Assembly (NCBI GenBank): GCA_934635545.1
Contig: CAKTZN010000098.1
Span: 1-6,587 of the forward strand
DNA length: 6,587 nt
Source: an uncultured Oscillospiraceae bacterium
GTDB taxonomy: Bacteria > Bacillota > Clostridia > Oscillospirales > Oscillospiraceae
Direction of reading: 5' to 3'
The notes under the pieces were generated by a model. The model was not told the DNA's origin. It searched no databases and saw nothing but the letters and a program-made list of their open reading frames with translations. Shown in pieces: positions 1 through 5,838 of the stretch (positions within the stretch are counted from its first letter, which is position 1; every line of letters begins with the position of its first letter). The position numbers were made by a program, and so were the translations under genes.

Positions 1-404
1 GTCAGACCCATGTTGGCGCCGTGGCGGTCGGTGATCTCCAGCACCACGTCGTCGATGGCGGTCAGATCCAGCATGTCGGACACGGTGGTGTAGTCGCCGT
101 ACTGGCTCAGCTCCTTGGTGATGTAGCTGACGGTGATGCCGCTGCCGTCGGGGGTCACGCCCTCGGTCAGGGGCGTCAGCGCCTTGTCGAAGGAGCCGAA
201 CTTGCGCCACTCCACGGTCTTGCCGCCGCCCACAGGCAGGGGCTTGGTGGCGGCGAACTGGTTGTGCACCAGCGCGGGCTTGGCGTTCTCCAGCAGCTCC
301 ATGCCGTAATAGGTCTTCATCTCGGCGCTGAGACTCTGGGTGCCGGTGGTCTGTACATTGCTGTCCGCAAAGCGCTGCAGATCAAAGGTATGTGCAAATG
401 CCAT
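1..404 (-). CDS. N4-gp56 family phage major capsid protein, N-terminal part
   Basis: Major capsid protein that would build the phage head shell. Only the first 134 codons are inside the window; the gene continues past position 1. The start ATG (404-402) is preceded by a strong ribosome binding site (AAAGGAGA, minus strand 419-412) seven bases away. The N-terminus reads MAFAHTFDLQRFAD, followed by features I recognise from N4-gp56-type capsids of clostridial phages: SAEMKTYY (26-33), LVHNQF (45-50), GGGKTVEWRKF (59-69), LTPLTEGVTPDG (76-87) and QYGDYTTVSDMLDLTAID (101-118). Residues 7-13 (FDLQRFA) resemble the LNLQFFA site cut by Prp protease in ribosomal protein L27; cleavage after A13 is inferred. 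The gene lies downstream of portal, protease and scaffold on the same strand, the usual order of a head module, but behind an unusually long 638-base gap. The family call is from memory of conserved motifs and is confident. Confidence 0.9.
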   Translation of the reverse strand, partial: MAFAHTFDLQRFADSNVQTTGTQSLSAEMKTYYGMELLENAKPALVHNQFAATKPLPVGGGKTVEWRKFGSFDKALTPLTEGVTPDGSGITVSYITKELSQYGDYTTVSDMLDLTAIDDVVLEITDRHGANMGL

Positions 405-548
405 AGTGATTTCTCCTTTATAAAATTTAGTATGTCGGATGTCCCATGCTCCCCGGCGTCGGGAGCGCGCTGCGCCCGAAGAAAAAACTGCTGTCCGCGG
501 TAGCCCGCGACCCCGCCCGGACACCCCGGGCATCTATATCAAATCCCT

Positions 549-567
549 ACCCGATGCTGCATCGGGT
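549..567. repeat. Perfect 19-base palindrome
   Basis: The sequence ACCCGATGC-T-GCATCGGGT has 9-base arms around a single central base. As RNA it would give an 8-bp stem with a 3-base loop. No T-run follows on either strand, so it does not look like an intrinsic terminator. It sits at the edge of the GTAGGGG repeat cluster but does not share that family's GTAGGGG head. Confidence 0.6.
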
Positions 568-581
568 GTGACAACTCTCCC

Positions 582-607
582 GTAGGGGCGACCCTCGCGG
601 TCGCCCG
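582..607. repeat. GTAGGGG-family hairpin
   Basis: This unit begins GTAGGGGCGACC. Its arms GGGCGACC (586-593) and GGTCGCCC (599-606) form a perfect 8-bp stem with a 5-base loop. It is the first of four GTAGGGG-headed palindromes in this gap. Related units recur between ecfA1 and ecfA2, which marks it as a dispersed intergenic repeat rather than a phage gene part. Confidence 0.65.
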
Positions 608-652
608 ATGCGGCGGTGCTGTCTTGCGCGGGTGGCCATCGAAAGGCATTGC

Positions 653-730
653 GTAGGGGCCGACGACTCTGTCGGCCCTATCGGAAATGCTGCGGCCATC
701 GTAGGGGCGGACAGGGTCGTCCGCCCCTAC
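653..730 (-). repeat. Composite GTAGGGGC repeat, copy 1 (78 bp)
   Basis: The element starts with GTAGGGGC (653-660) and ends with GCCCCTAC (723-730), so its ends are inverted repeats. It contains two internal hairpins. GGGCCGAC (657-664) pairs with GTCGGCCC (671-678). GTAGGGGCGGAC (701-712) pairs perfectly over 12 bp with GTCCGCCCCTAC (719-730). Read on the minus strand, 730-671 aligns with the start of the 5839-5953 element: the first 26 bases are identical and a further 13-base block, CCGATAGGGCCGA, is shared at nearly the same distance. The two are therefore copies of one repeat, the other copy carrying extra internal sequence. It has no coding capacity. Known function: none that I can name. 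Confidence 0.75.
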
Positions 731-751
731 AGAATCCTACCGTGCCGCTTC

Positions 752-777
752 GTAGGGGGCGATGCCCACATCGCCCC
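752..777. repeat. GTAGGGG-family hairpin
   Basis: This unit begins GTAGGGGGCGATG. Arms GGGGCGATG (756-764) and CATCGCCCC (769-777) form a perfect 9-bp stem with the 4-base loop CCCA. It lies 21 bases from the composite repeat at 653-730 and belongs to the same GTAGGGG-headed set, but with a different stem sequence. The head is conserved while the stem varies by paired changes. Confidence 0.65.
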
Positions 778-930
778 GCTCGGTGGATGCAAAAGGATTT
801 TCAACGTACTGCATCAGCGGTAGCGGCGCGGGAGCAGAGACGATTCGATCATGATGCGATAACGGAGATCCTGCGTGAACGTGTGGTACATGGCCGCAAC
901 ATCTAAATACGGTATAGCGCGCAAGGAAGT

Positions 931-993
931 GAAGAAACCATGGGTTTCTTCTGGCTCTTTTGGTTACTTTTCCAGCTATTGGGAAAAGTAACC
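931..993. repeat. Double-hairpin intergenic repeat unit
   Basis: Two near-adjacent palindromes are seen. GAAGAAACC (931-939) and GGTTTCTTC (943-951) form a 9-bp stem around ATG. GGTTACTTTTCC (962-973) and GGAAAAGTAACC (982-993) form a 12-bp perfect stem with an 8-base loop. The linking CTGGCTCTTTT and the AAAAGTAACC stem resemble, from memory, repeats in other gut Firmicutes genomes; that is not checked. It lies 49 bases past the scaffold stop on the minus strand. No T-run follows the larger stem on the minus strand, so it is a poor match to an intrinsic terminator, though it could still stabilise or process the portal-protease-scaffold mRNA. Confidence 0.6.
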
Positions 994-1042
994 CGCCGGA
1001 GGCCGTCTCCGCTCGAGGGCACGAAAAAACTTTATCCCCCCC

Positions 1043-1600
1043 TCAGAACCGGATCTTCTCCCCCCGCTGCACCCGTCTCCGGATCTCCGCCAGCTCACCG
1101 GGGGTCAGCGCCTTGGGATCGGCGCGGGTCACGGCGCTGCTGCCGCGGCCGCCGTTCTCCGCCACGCGCCGTCCGCCGCTGGCCACGGCACGGCTGCACT
1201 GCTCCGCCGCCCGCTTCGCGCCGTAGCGCATGGCCTGGGCCAGGATCTCCCGGCTGTGTACCACCTCATAGGCGGTGCGGCCATCCACCCCCGCCGCGAT
1301 CAGACGGCCAAAGGCCGGGTCACGCATCTCCTTCTGCCAGTCAAAGCCGTCATACACCCGGCGGATGTCCTCCGCCTCGCGGACCAGGCGCGCCACGCAG
1401 TCGTTCTCAAACCCCTGCCGCTCCTGGGCCTGACGGCGCAGCGCCTCGTTCTCCTGCCGCAGCGTCCGCAGCCGGCCGTCCAGGATCTTCTGCACCCGCT
1501 GCTGAAAGGGCTGTTTGCACCGGCCCCGGATCAGTTCCTCGAATTCCGCGGCGCAGTCCGTCTCCGGCGTGACCTGTTCCATTACCTGTTCCTCATCCAT
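1043..1600 (-). CDS. Probable phage scaffolding protein
   Basis: A 185-residue, charged, mostly helical protein, likely the internal scaffold that guides capsid assembly. Visible features: an acidic N-terminus; FEELIRGRCKQPFQQRVQKILDGR (about 20-43), matching the FxxLIxGxxKxxF pattern common in clostridial phage scaffold-like proteins; a heptad-like, arginine/glutamine-rich stretch (44-85); IAAGVDGRTAYEVVH (101-115); and a basic C-terminus ending RRRVQRGEKIRF, preceded by a RRVAENGGRGSSAV linker. Basic C-termini often contact capsid protein in scaffolds. It starts at ATG 1600-1598, overlapping the end of the protease gene by 8 bases, with a GGGAGG-like site just upstream. Unlike the capsid it has no LQxFA-type cleavage site at its N-terminus. 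Family membership is by pattern memory and gene position; a general head-assembly role is safer than a specific mechanism. Confidence 0.7.
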   Translation of the reverse strand: MDEEQVMEQVTPETDCAAEFEELIRGRCKQPFQQRVQKILDGRLRTLRQENEALRRQAQERQGFENDCVARLVREAEDIRRVYDGFDWQKEMRDPAFGRLIAAGVDGRTAYEVVHSREILAQAMRYGAKRAAEQCSRAVASGGRRVAENGGRGSSAVTRADPKALTPGELAEIRRRVQRGEKIRF

Positions 1601-1895
1601 GGCGTTCCCTCCCTGTCCGAAGGTCTCTCACCTTCACATAGTCTCCATAGTGCCGCGCCAGCCGGAGAAAGCCCTCTCTGGCCACCGCCAGCAGCTCACT
1701 GTCCTCCGCCGCGATGATGGAGCAGAACCCGCTGCCGAAATAGCCCAGCAGCAGCTTGTCCTGCCGCTCCAGCGCGGCGGCGGTGGCCTCCATCAGAATG
1801 CTGACGGCGGCGCAGAGAATGTCCTGCCCCTTGGGGGCGTAGCCGCTGTGGCCTCTTGCCCACATGGCGTTGTCCTTCAGCGTGATCTGGATCAT
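1593..1895 (-). CDS. Phage-encoded Prp-family cysteine protease
   Basis: A 100-residue homologue of Prp, the cysteine protease that removes the N-terminal extension of ribosomal protein L27 in Firmicutes and also cleaves staphylococcal phage capsid and scaffold proteins. The motif GHSGYAPKGQDILCAAVS (15-32) carries the family's catalytic pair, His16 and Cys28, twelve residues apart as in S. aureus Prp (His22, Cys34), with the DI-[VL]-C context preserved. Length matches the roughly 105-110 residues usual for the family. The start at 1895-1893 is chosen because its ATGA overlaps the portal stop by 4 bases; the frame is open further upstream, but that stretch lies inside the portal gene and encodes no family sequence. 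The gene ends 8 bases inside the scaffold gene. Position between portal and scaffold is where phages encode the prohead protease, so it probably processes the FDLQRFA site of the capsid. It could instead, or also, act on host L27. Confidence 0.85.
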   Translation of the reverse strand: MIQITLKDNAMWARGHSGYAPKGQDILCAAVSILMEATAAALERQDKLLLGYFGSGFCSIIAAEDSELLAVAREGFLRLARHYGDYVKVRDLRTGRERHG

Positions 1896-3820
1896 CGGGG
1901 CCGCACCACCTCTCGTGACTGCTGGCGGCTGCGCTCCATGGCGCCCCGTGCCGCCGCACCGCGGGATGTGCCGGGCGCGGCGCTGCCGCCGTCCGCCTGC
2001 TCCGCCGCCAGGCGTTCCGCCAGATGGGTGCCCTTGGCCTCGTCCACCACCTGAGCCAACTGCAAAAGCTGCTGCCGCATCGCGGCCATCTCCGCCGCCT
2101 GGGTCCTGCCGCCGGAGATGATCCGCGCCAGTTGATCCTTGTTCTTGAAGTCCATCAGCTCCAGACACCGCAGCGCCTGATCCGCCAGATCCTCCCGGAA
2201 GAAGCCCATCTGAAAGAGCTGCAGCGCCAGTTGATTGGCCTCCGCCGTGCGATAGGGGCTCTCCCGCTCCGCGCCGATCTCCAGGTCGAACTCCGGCACC
2301 CGATAGGATACGTTCACCCCGTCGTCCATCACGCGGGGCTGCAATCCGCTGCGGTCATAGCTGACAAACTCCTCCGTGCCCATGGCGCCCAGCAGCCGGA
2401 ACTGCCGGGGCATCTCATAGAACTGGCGGATCAGCTCGATGCACAGCGTCACCACGTCGGCAAAGGCCTCGTAGCCGTCGTCGATCATGTTGCGGCTCAG
2501 CTTGCCGCTGCTCTCCTGCAGCGCGGCGATGGCGGTGCCCGCCGTCACGCCCGCGGCGGTGCCGCCGTTGGCCACGTCCCGGTTGCCTGCCGTCTCCTTC
2601 ATCTCCGCGATCTTGTTGTTCAGGATCGCCACATACACGCTGTCCAGGCTGCCTGCACGGATAGGCGCGATGGAGTCTGCCCCCAGATTGCCGTTGGTGT
2701 GGACAAAGGGCCGCGTCCAGTCGGCGTATTCGTTCTCATTCACCGCCCCGTCGGAGCGGATGAAGAACCGGGGCGTGGCGTTGGCCAGCGTGTTCTTCAG
2801 GATGGCCTGATTCATCAGGTCGATCTGCTTCTGGGGACTTTTGCACAGGTCGATGTACCCGTACCCGCAGGGGGTGCCCTCCTCGGGAAACAGTACGTCG
2901 AACACGAAGGGGTACTTCCCGTGGTCGTACCAGCCCCGCTGCGCCATGCTGGGGCCGCAGGGCGCCTGCCCCATCACGGGACGGCCCTCCTCGTCGGTGC
3001 CCAGAAACCGGGTCTCGGTGGGCTGCACCGTGTCGTTCTCCGTGGCGTACAGTACCGTTTCCCCCACATACTTGCAGTACTGCAATACCCTCCGGCCCTC
3101 CACCGCCGTGTGATAGTACCAGTCCACCACCAGCGACTTCCCGGTGGTGTCCACCGTGTCGTCATAGAGATAGCGGCTCAGGGTAAAGCCGCCCCGTCCC
3201 AGCTTCCCCTCCAACTGGGGATAGTCCGCCAGCAGCCGCTCGTTGTCCACCAGCTCCGTGGAGAAGAAGTGGGCGCTGTCCTGGATGTCCGTCACCCCCG
3301 GCTCCCAGAACAGATTCAGCAGATCCATCCGCTTCACGCTGATGTCCCCCAGTCCGCCCAGCTTCGTGCCGTCCCAGAACACGCCGTACACGGCGCAGCC
3401 GGACTTCAGCTTGTACCACCACGCGGAGGAGTACGTCCGCTTGAACTGATTCTTCTTCAGCACCACCGGCAGGATGCGGCTCAGCCGCTGCGCCTCCAGC
3501 CTGTCGTCCGGCTCACGGGGCAGCACGGTGGGGGCGGGATAGCAGTCCATGGCGTCGGCATGCTTGGAGAGGATGCAGTTCACCAGCCACCCGCTGGCGG
3601 GCTGGGGATCGCCGCTGTTGCCGCCCTGGCCCTCCTTCTCCATCTGCTCCCAGTGCCGCAGCTTCCAGAACTGCTCGTTGTCGATGATCCGCTGCTCCAG
3701 ACGGGCCTTGCCCTCCTTGTACTTTTTCAGGATGCCGTTGGCCCGCCGCAGCTCCTCGGGGCCGATCCTGGGCCGCACCAGAATGTCGGCGGCGGACTGT
3801 GCCGTGTCGTTGTGTTCCAT
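1892..3820 (-). CDS. Phage portal protein
   Basis: A 642-residue portal protein, the ring at the head vertex through which DNA is packaged and ejected. It shows the pattern of portals that accompany N4-gp56 capsids in clostridial phages: DILVRPRIGPEELRRAN (12-28), RIIDNEQFWKLRHWEQ (44-59), KHADAMDCYPAPTVLPRE (86-103), AWWYKLKSGCAVYGVFWD (133-150), LNLFWEPGVTDIQDS (168-182), GYGYIDLCKSPQKQIDLMNQ (319-338) and GTAAGVTAGTAIAALQE (420-436), the last before a long helical part. The C-terminus (about 575-642) is Gln/Ala/Arg-rich and low in complexity. The start at 3820 is preferred over an ATG fifteen codons upstream because AAGGAGGT lies just before it. The stop overlaps the protease start by 4 bases. 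It is the first gene of the module; the terminase gene normally found upstream is absent, which suggests a truncated prophage. The reading frame is intact. Confidence 0.88.
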   Translation of the reverse strand: MEHNDTAQSAADILVRPRIGPEELRRANGILKKYKEGKARLEQRIIDNEQFWKLRHWEQMEKEGQGGNSGDPQPASGWLVNCILSKHADAMDCYPAPTVLPREPDDRLEAQRLSRILPVVLKKNQFKRTYSSAWWYKLKSGCAVYGVFWDGTKLGGLGDISVKRMDLLNLFWEPGVTDIQDSAHFFSTELVDNERLLADYPQLEGKLGRGGFTLSRYLYDDTVDTTGKSLVVDWYYHTAVEGRRVLQYCKYVGETVLYATENDTVQPTETRFLGTDEEGRPVMGQAPCGPSMAQRGWYDHGKYPFVFDVLFPEEGTPCGYGYIDLCKSPQKQIDLMNQAILKNTLANATPRFFIRSDGAVNENEYADWTRPFVHTNGNLGADSIAPIRAGSLDSVYVAILNNKIAEMKETAGNRDVANGGTAAGVTAGTAIAALQESSGKLSRNMIDDGYEAFADVVTLCIELIRQFYEMPRQFRLLGAMGTEEFVSYDRSGLQPRVMDDGVNVSYRVPEFDLEIGAERESPYRTAEANQLALQLFQMGFFREDLADQALRCLELMDFKNKDQLARIISGGRTQAAEMAAMRQQLLQLAQVVDEAKGTHLAERLAAEQADGGSAAPGTSRGAAARGAMERSRQQSREVVRPR

Positions 3821-3824
3821 AAGT

Positions 3825-3832
3825 ACCTCCTT
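3825..3832 (-). promoter_or_regulatory. Ribosome binding site setting the portal start
   Basis: On the minus strand AAGGAGGT is followed by ACTT and then the ATG at 3820. This near-perfect anti-16S match sits at ideal spacing, whereas the alternative in-frame ATG fifteen codons upstream (3865) has no comparable site. It fixes the portal start. Confidence 0.85.
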
Positions 3833-3989
3833 GTGATGTAGGATGGATGTGAAGAATGCCTCCACACCCCTGCCCCCGCCCTATGGCCGCCGTTGCCGCC
3901 GGGAGGGCAACCCGGTAAAAAAGTGGTAAATTTTTTGTAACATCCCCGGAAACGGCGGAAAATGGCACCGCCCCGGCCCCTTCCCGGCC

Positions 3990-4018
3990 TTGACGGCCAG
4001 GGTGCGGCGATGTATAAT
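3990..4018 (+). promoter_or_regulatory. Sigma-A promoter for the methyltransferase-ecfA1 transcript
   Basis: TTGACG (3990-3995) and TATAAT (4013-4018) are separated by exactly 17 bases, differing from the housekeeping consensus by one base in the -35 box. Transcription would begin near 4025, leaving a leader of about 30 bases with GGAGG at 4040-4044 before the ATG at 4055. The leader excludes the longer in-frame starts at 3962 and 4010, which lie upstream of or inside the promoter. This is the only convincing promoter in the window. The rest of the 3821-4054 divergent region holds a 6-bp hairpin (3892-3911), an A6/T6 inverted tract (3917-3936) and no gene; no clear promoter toward the portal was found. 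Confidence 0.8.
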
Positions 4019-4039
4019 AAACTGATTTATTATCTGTAT

Positions 4040-4044
4040 GGAGG
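4040..4044 (+). promoter_or_regulatory. Ribosome binding site of the methyltransferase gene
   Basis: GGAGG lies 10 bases before the ATG at 4055-4057. Together with the promoter at 3990-4018 it supports the shorter 287-residue protein rather than the longer frame opening at 3962. Confidence 0.7.
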
Positions 4045-4054
4045 ACATGGGGTT

Positions 4055-4918
4055 ATGTGGATCGCGGACGGCTGGCAGGATTATGAATTGCTCTCCTGCG
4101 GCGGCGGAGAAAAACTGGAACGTTGGGGTCGTCAGATCCTGGTGCGGCCTGACCCCCAGGCCATCTGGGAGGCGGACAAGCGCTCGAAGCTGTGGCGGCA
4201 GGCCAACGCCCGTTACAGCCGCAGCTCTACCGGCGGCGGCCATTGGGAGAAGAACGACCTGCCCCAGAGCTGGCCCATCCGCTATAAGGAGCTGACCTTC
4301 CAGGTAAAGCCCATGAACTTCAAGCATACGGGCCTGTTCCCCGAGCAGGCGGCCAACTGGGACTTCGCCATGGACGCCATCCGCAATGCGGGCCGTCCCA
4401 TCCGGGTGCTGAACCTGTTCGCCTATACCGGCGGCGCCACCGTGGCCTGCGCCAAGGCGGGCGCCAGCGTCTGCCATGTGGACGCGGCCAAGGGCATGGT
4501 CTCCTGGGCCAAGGAGAACGCCAGGCTCTCCGGCCTGGCCGACGCGCCCATCCGCTGGATCGTGGACGACTGCGCCAAGTTTGTCGAGCGTGAAATTCGC
4601 AGAGGCAAAACCTACGACGCCATCATCATGGACCCGCCCAGCTATGGCCGCGGCCCTTCCGGCGAGGTCTGGAAGCTGGAGGATAACCTGTACCCCTTCG
4701 TGAAGCTGTGCATGCAGGTGCTGTCGGACAAGCCCCTGTTCGTCATCATCAACAGCTATACCACCGGCCTTGCGCCCTCCGTGCTGGGCTATATCCTGCA
4801 CCTGCTGGCCTGCCAGCGCTTCGGCGGCAAGGTCATGTGGGACGAGCTGGGCCTGCCCTGTACCGAGTCCGGCATGGCGCTGCCCTGCGGCGCCACAGGC
4901 CGCTGGGTCAGCGAATAA
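4055..4918 (+). CDS. Class I SAM-dependent methyltransferase, RlmI/RlmK-like (probable rRNA methylase)
   Basis: A 287-residue S-adenosylmethionine-dependent methyltransferase, probably acting on rRNA. The Rossmann core is complete: motif I VLNLFAYTGGATVACAKAG (118-136) binds SAM, the acidic end of strand 2 is D143 in HVDAAKG, VDDC (170-173) is a likely motif III, and DPPSYGRG (193-200) is motif IV. NLFAYTGG and DPPSYGRG resemble the COG1092 group that includes the 23S rRNA methylases RlmI and RlmK. It lacks room for the N-terminal PUA RNA-binding domain of RlmI (about 400 residues); instead it has about 110 residues rich in Trp and basic residues, of which KPMNFKHTGLFPEQAANWDF (85-104) is typical of the group just before the SAM domain. 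Substrate base is not predictable from sequence alone. It has its own promoter (3990-4018) and lies 33 bases before ecfA1, so the two are probably co-transcribed. Its link to ECF transport is not obvious and may be only positional. Confidence 0.85.
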   Translation: MWIADGWQDYELLSCGGGEKLERWGRQILVRPDPQAIWEADKRSKLWRQANARYSRSSTGGGHWEKNDLPQSWPIRYKELTFQVKPMNFKHTGLFPEQAANWDFAMDAIRNAGRPIRVLNLFAYTGGATVACAKAGASVCHVDAAKGMVSWAKENARLSGLADAPIRWIVDDCAKFVEREIRRGKTYDAIIMDPPSYGRGPSGEVWKLEDNLYPFVKLCMQVLSDKPLFVIINSYTTGLAPSVLGYILHLLACQRFGGKVMWDELGLPCTESGMALPCGATGRWVSE

Positions 4919-4951
4919 CGCGATCATTTTCATAAGGAAACGATAAATATT

Positions 4952-5800
4952 ATGTCAACTATGCTGCAAACCGAGCACCTTTCCTTCACCTACCCGGCGG
5001 AGGAAGGGGTAAGCGCCTCCACCACAGCGCTGGAGGATGTGTCGCTGTCCATTGAAAAGGGCAGCTTTGTGGTGGTGCTGGGCCATAACGGCTCCGGCAA
5101 ATCCACCCTGGCCAAGCATATGAACGCCGTGCTGCTGCCCTCTGGCGGCGCGGTGTATGTAGAGGGCATGGACACCAAGGACGAGGCCCTGCTGCTGGAG
5201 ATCCGCCGCCGTGTGGGCATGGTGTTCCAGAACCCGGATAACCAGATCGTCGCCAACGTGGTGGAGGAGGACGTGGCCTTCGCCCCGGAGAATCTGGGCG
5301 TTCCCAGCGAGGAGATCCGCCGGCGGGTGGACGACGCCCTGGCGGCGGTGGGCATGTCGGAATTCACCCGCCATGCGCCCCATCTCCTGTCCGGCGGACA
5401 GAAGCAGCGGGTGGCCATCGCCGGCGTCATCGCCATGGCCCCGGAGTGCATCGTCCTGGACGAGGCCACCGCCATGCTGGACCCGGCGGGACGGCGCGAG
5501 GTGCTGTCCGCCATCCGCGCGTTGAATCAGGAGCGGAACATCACCGTGGTGCTCATCACCCACCATATGGACGAGGCCATGGACGCCGACCGCCTCATCG
5601 TCATGAACGACGGCAAGCTGGTGATGGACGGCACCCCCGCCCAGGTGTTCACCCAGGTGGACGCCCTCCGCGCCATGGGCCTTGCCGCCCCGGATACAGT
5701 GGAGCTGCTGTACGGCCTGCGCCAGAGCGGCATGGACGTCCCCCTGGACGCCCTGACGGTAGACGCCTGCGCCGATGCCATCTGCAAAGCCCTGCAATAG
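4952..5800 (+). CDS. ecfA1: ECF transporter ATPase EcfA1
   Basis: A 282-residue ATP-binding subunit of an energy-coupling factor (ECF) transporter, which imports vitamins and related micronutrients through exchangeable S components. It acts on the inner face of the membrane as a heterodimer with EcfA2 bound to EcfT. All ABC motifs are visible: Walker A GHNGSGKST (44-52), Q-loop VFQNPDNQIVANVVEEDVAF (91-110, Q93), signature LSGGQKQRVAIAG (146-158), Walker B IVLDEA (167-172, catalytic E171), D-loop MLDP (175-178) and switch His204 in THHMDEA. VFQNPDNQIV is characteristic of EcfA1 rather than EcfA2. The family's usual FGPEN reads FAPEN here. The start at 4952 is the likely one, although AAGGA (4934-4938) is 13 bases away, longer than ideal; ATG 4961 is a possible alternative. 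The partner ecfA2 follows only after 275 bases, whereas these genes are usually adjacent. Confidence 0.93.
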   Translation: MSTMLQTEHLSFTYPAEEGVSASTTALEDVSLSIEKGSFVVVLGHNGSGKSTLAKHMNAVLLPSGGAVYVEGMDTKDEALLLEIRRRVGMVFQNPDNQIVANVVEEDVAFAPENLGVPSEEIRRRVDDALAAVGMSEFTRHAPHLLSGGQKQRVAIAGVIAMAPECIVLDEATAMLDPAGRREVLSAIRALNQERNITVVLITHHMDEAMDADRLIVMNDGKLVMDGTPAQVFTQVDALRAMGLAAPDTVELLYGLRQSGMDVPLDALTVDACADAICKALQ

Positions 5801-5838
5801 AGTGAGTAGGGTAAGAACGTGTTTTCCCGGTATTCGGC

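Larger units (their letters stand above)
405..1042. other. 638-base non-coding gap in the phage head module, filled with hairpin repeats
   Basis: No convincing gene lies here. The open frames that cross it run through palindromes and have no recognisable protein features. From left to right it holds: a 6-bp hairpin (448-466, arms GCTCCC/GGGAGC), a GC hairpin (515-531), a perfect 19-base palindrome (549-567), four GTAGGGG-headed hairpins (582-606, 653-680, 701-730, 752-777), a stretch without visible structure (about 791-930), and a double hairpin unit (931-993). In related phage modules scaffold and capsid genes are normally close together, so this gap is unexpected. I found no convincing promoter for the capsid gene. 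It may be an accumulation of host-type intergenic repeats in a decaying prophage, or a former gene replaced by repeats. Confidence 0.7.

Noticed and set aside
482..511. Possible intrinsic terminator upstream of the capsid gene on the minus strand
   Set aside because: The stem (GTCGCGG with CCGCGGAC) needs a bulge and is separated from the T6 run by five bases, so it is too weak to call.
582..777. CRISPR array
   Set aside because: The units are palindromes of differing stem sequence with irregular spacing, not identical direct repeats with unique spacers, and no cas gene is present.
608..906. Two short plus-strand open frames in the repeat cluster
   Set aside because: They consist of translated hairpin repeats and have no credible ribosome binding site or family resemblance.
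940..1572. Plus-strand open frame beginning MGFFWLFWLLFQLLG
   Set aside because: The hydrophobic start is the translated double-hairpin repeat; the rest is Pro/Arg/Ser-rich antisense of the scaffold gene. It is not a membrane protein.
1896..2168. N-terminal extension of the Prp protease up to an ATG at 2168
   Set aside because: The extra 91 residues lie inside the portal gene and are Gly/Arg-rich with no Prp similarity; the ATGA overlap at 1892-1895 gives the natural start.
2024..3841. Long plus-strand open frame (605 codons) opposite the portal gene
   Set aside because: It is antisense to a clearly recognised portal gene, has a His/Leu/Val/Gly/Arg-rich shadow composition, and no recognisable motif. 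GC-rich codon bias explains the lack of stops.
3962..4054. Longer N-terminus for the methyltransferase from ATG 3962 or 4010
   Set aside because: These starts lie upstream of or at the promoter -10 box (4013-4018), so they would not be in the transcript; GGAGG supports 4055.
3881..4933. Minus-strand open frame of 350 codons opposite the methyltransferase
   Set aside because: It mirrors the methyltransferase, covers its promoter, and shows low-complexity Gly/Ala/His composition with no family features.
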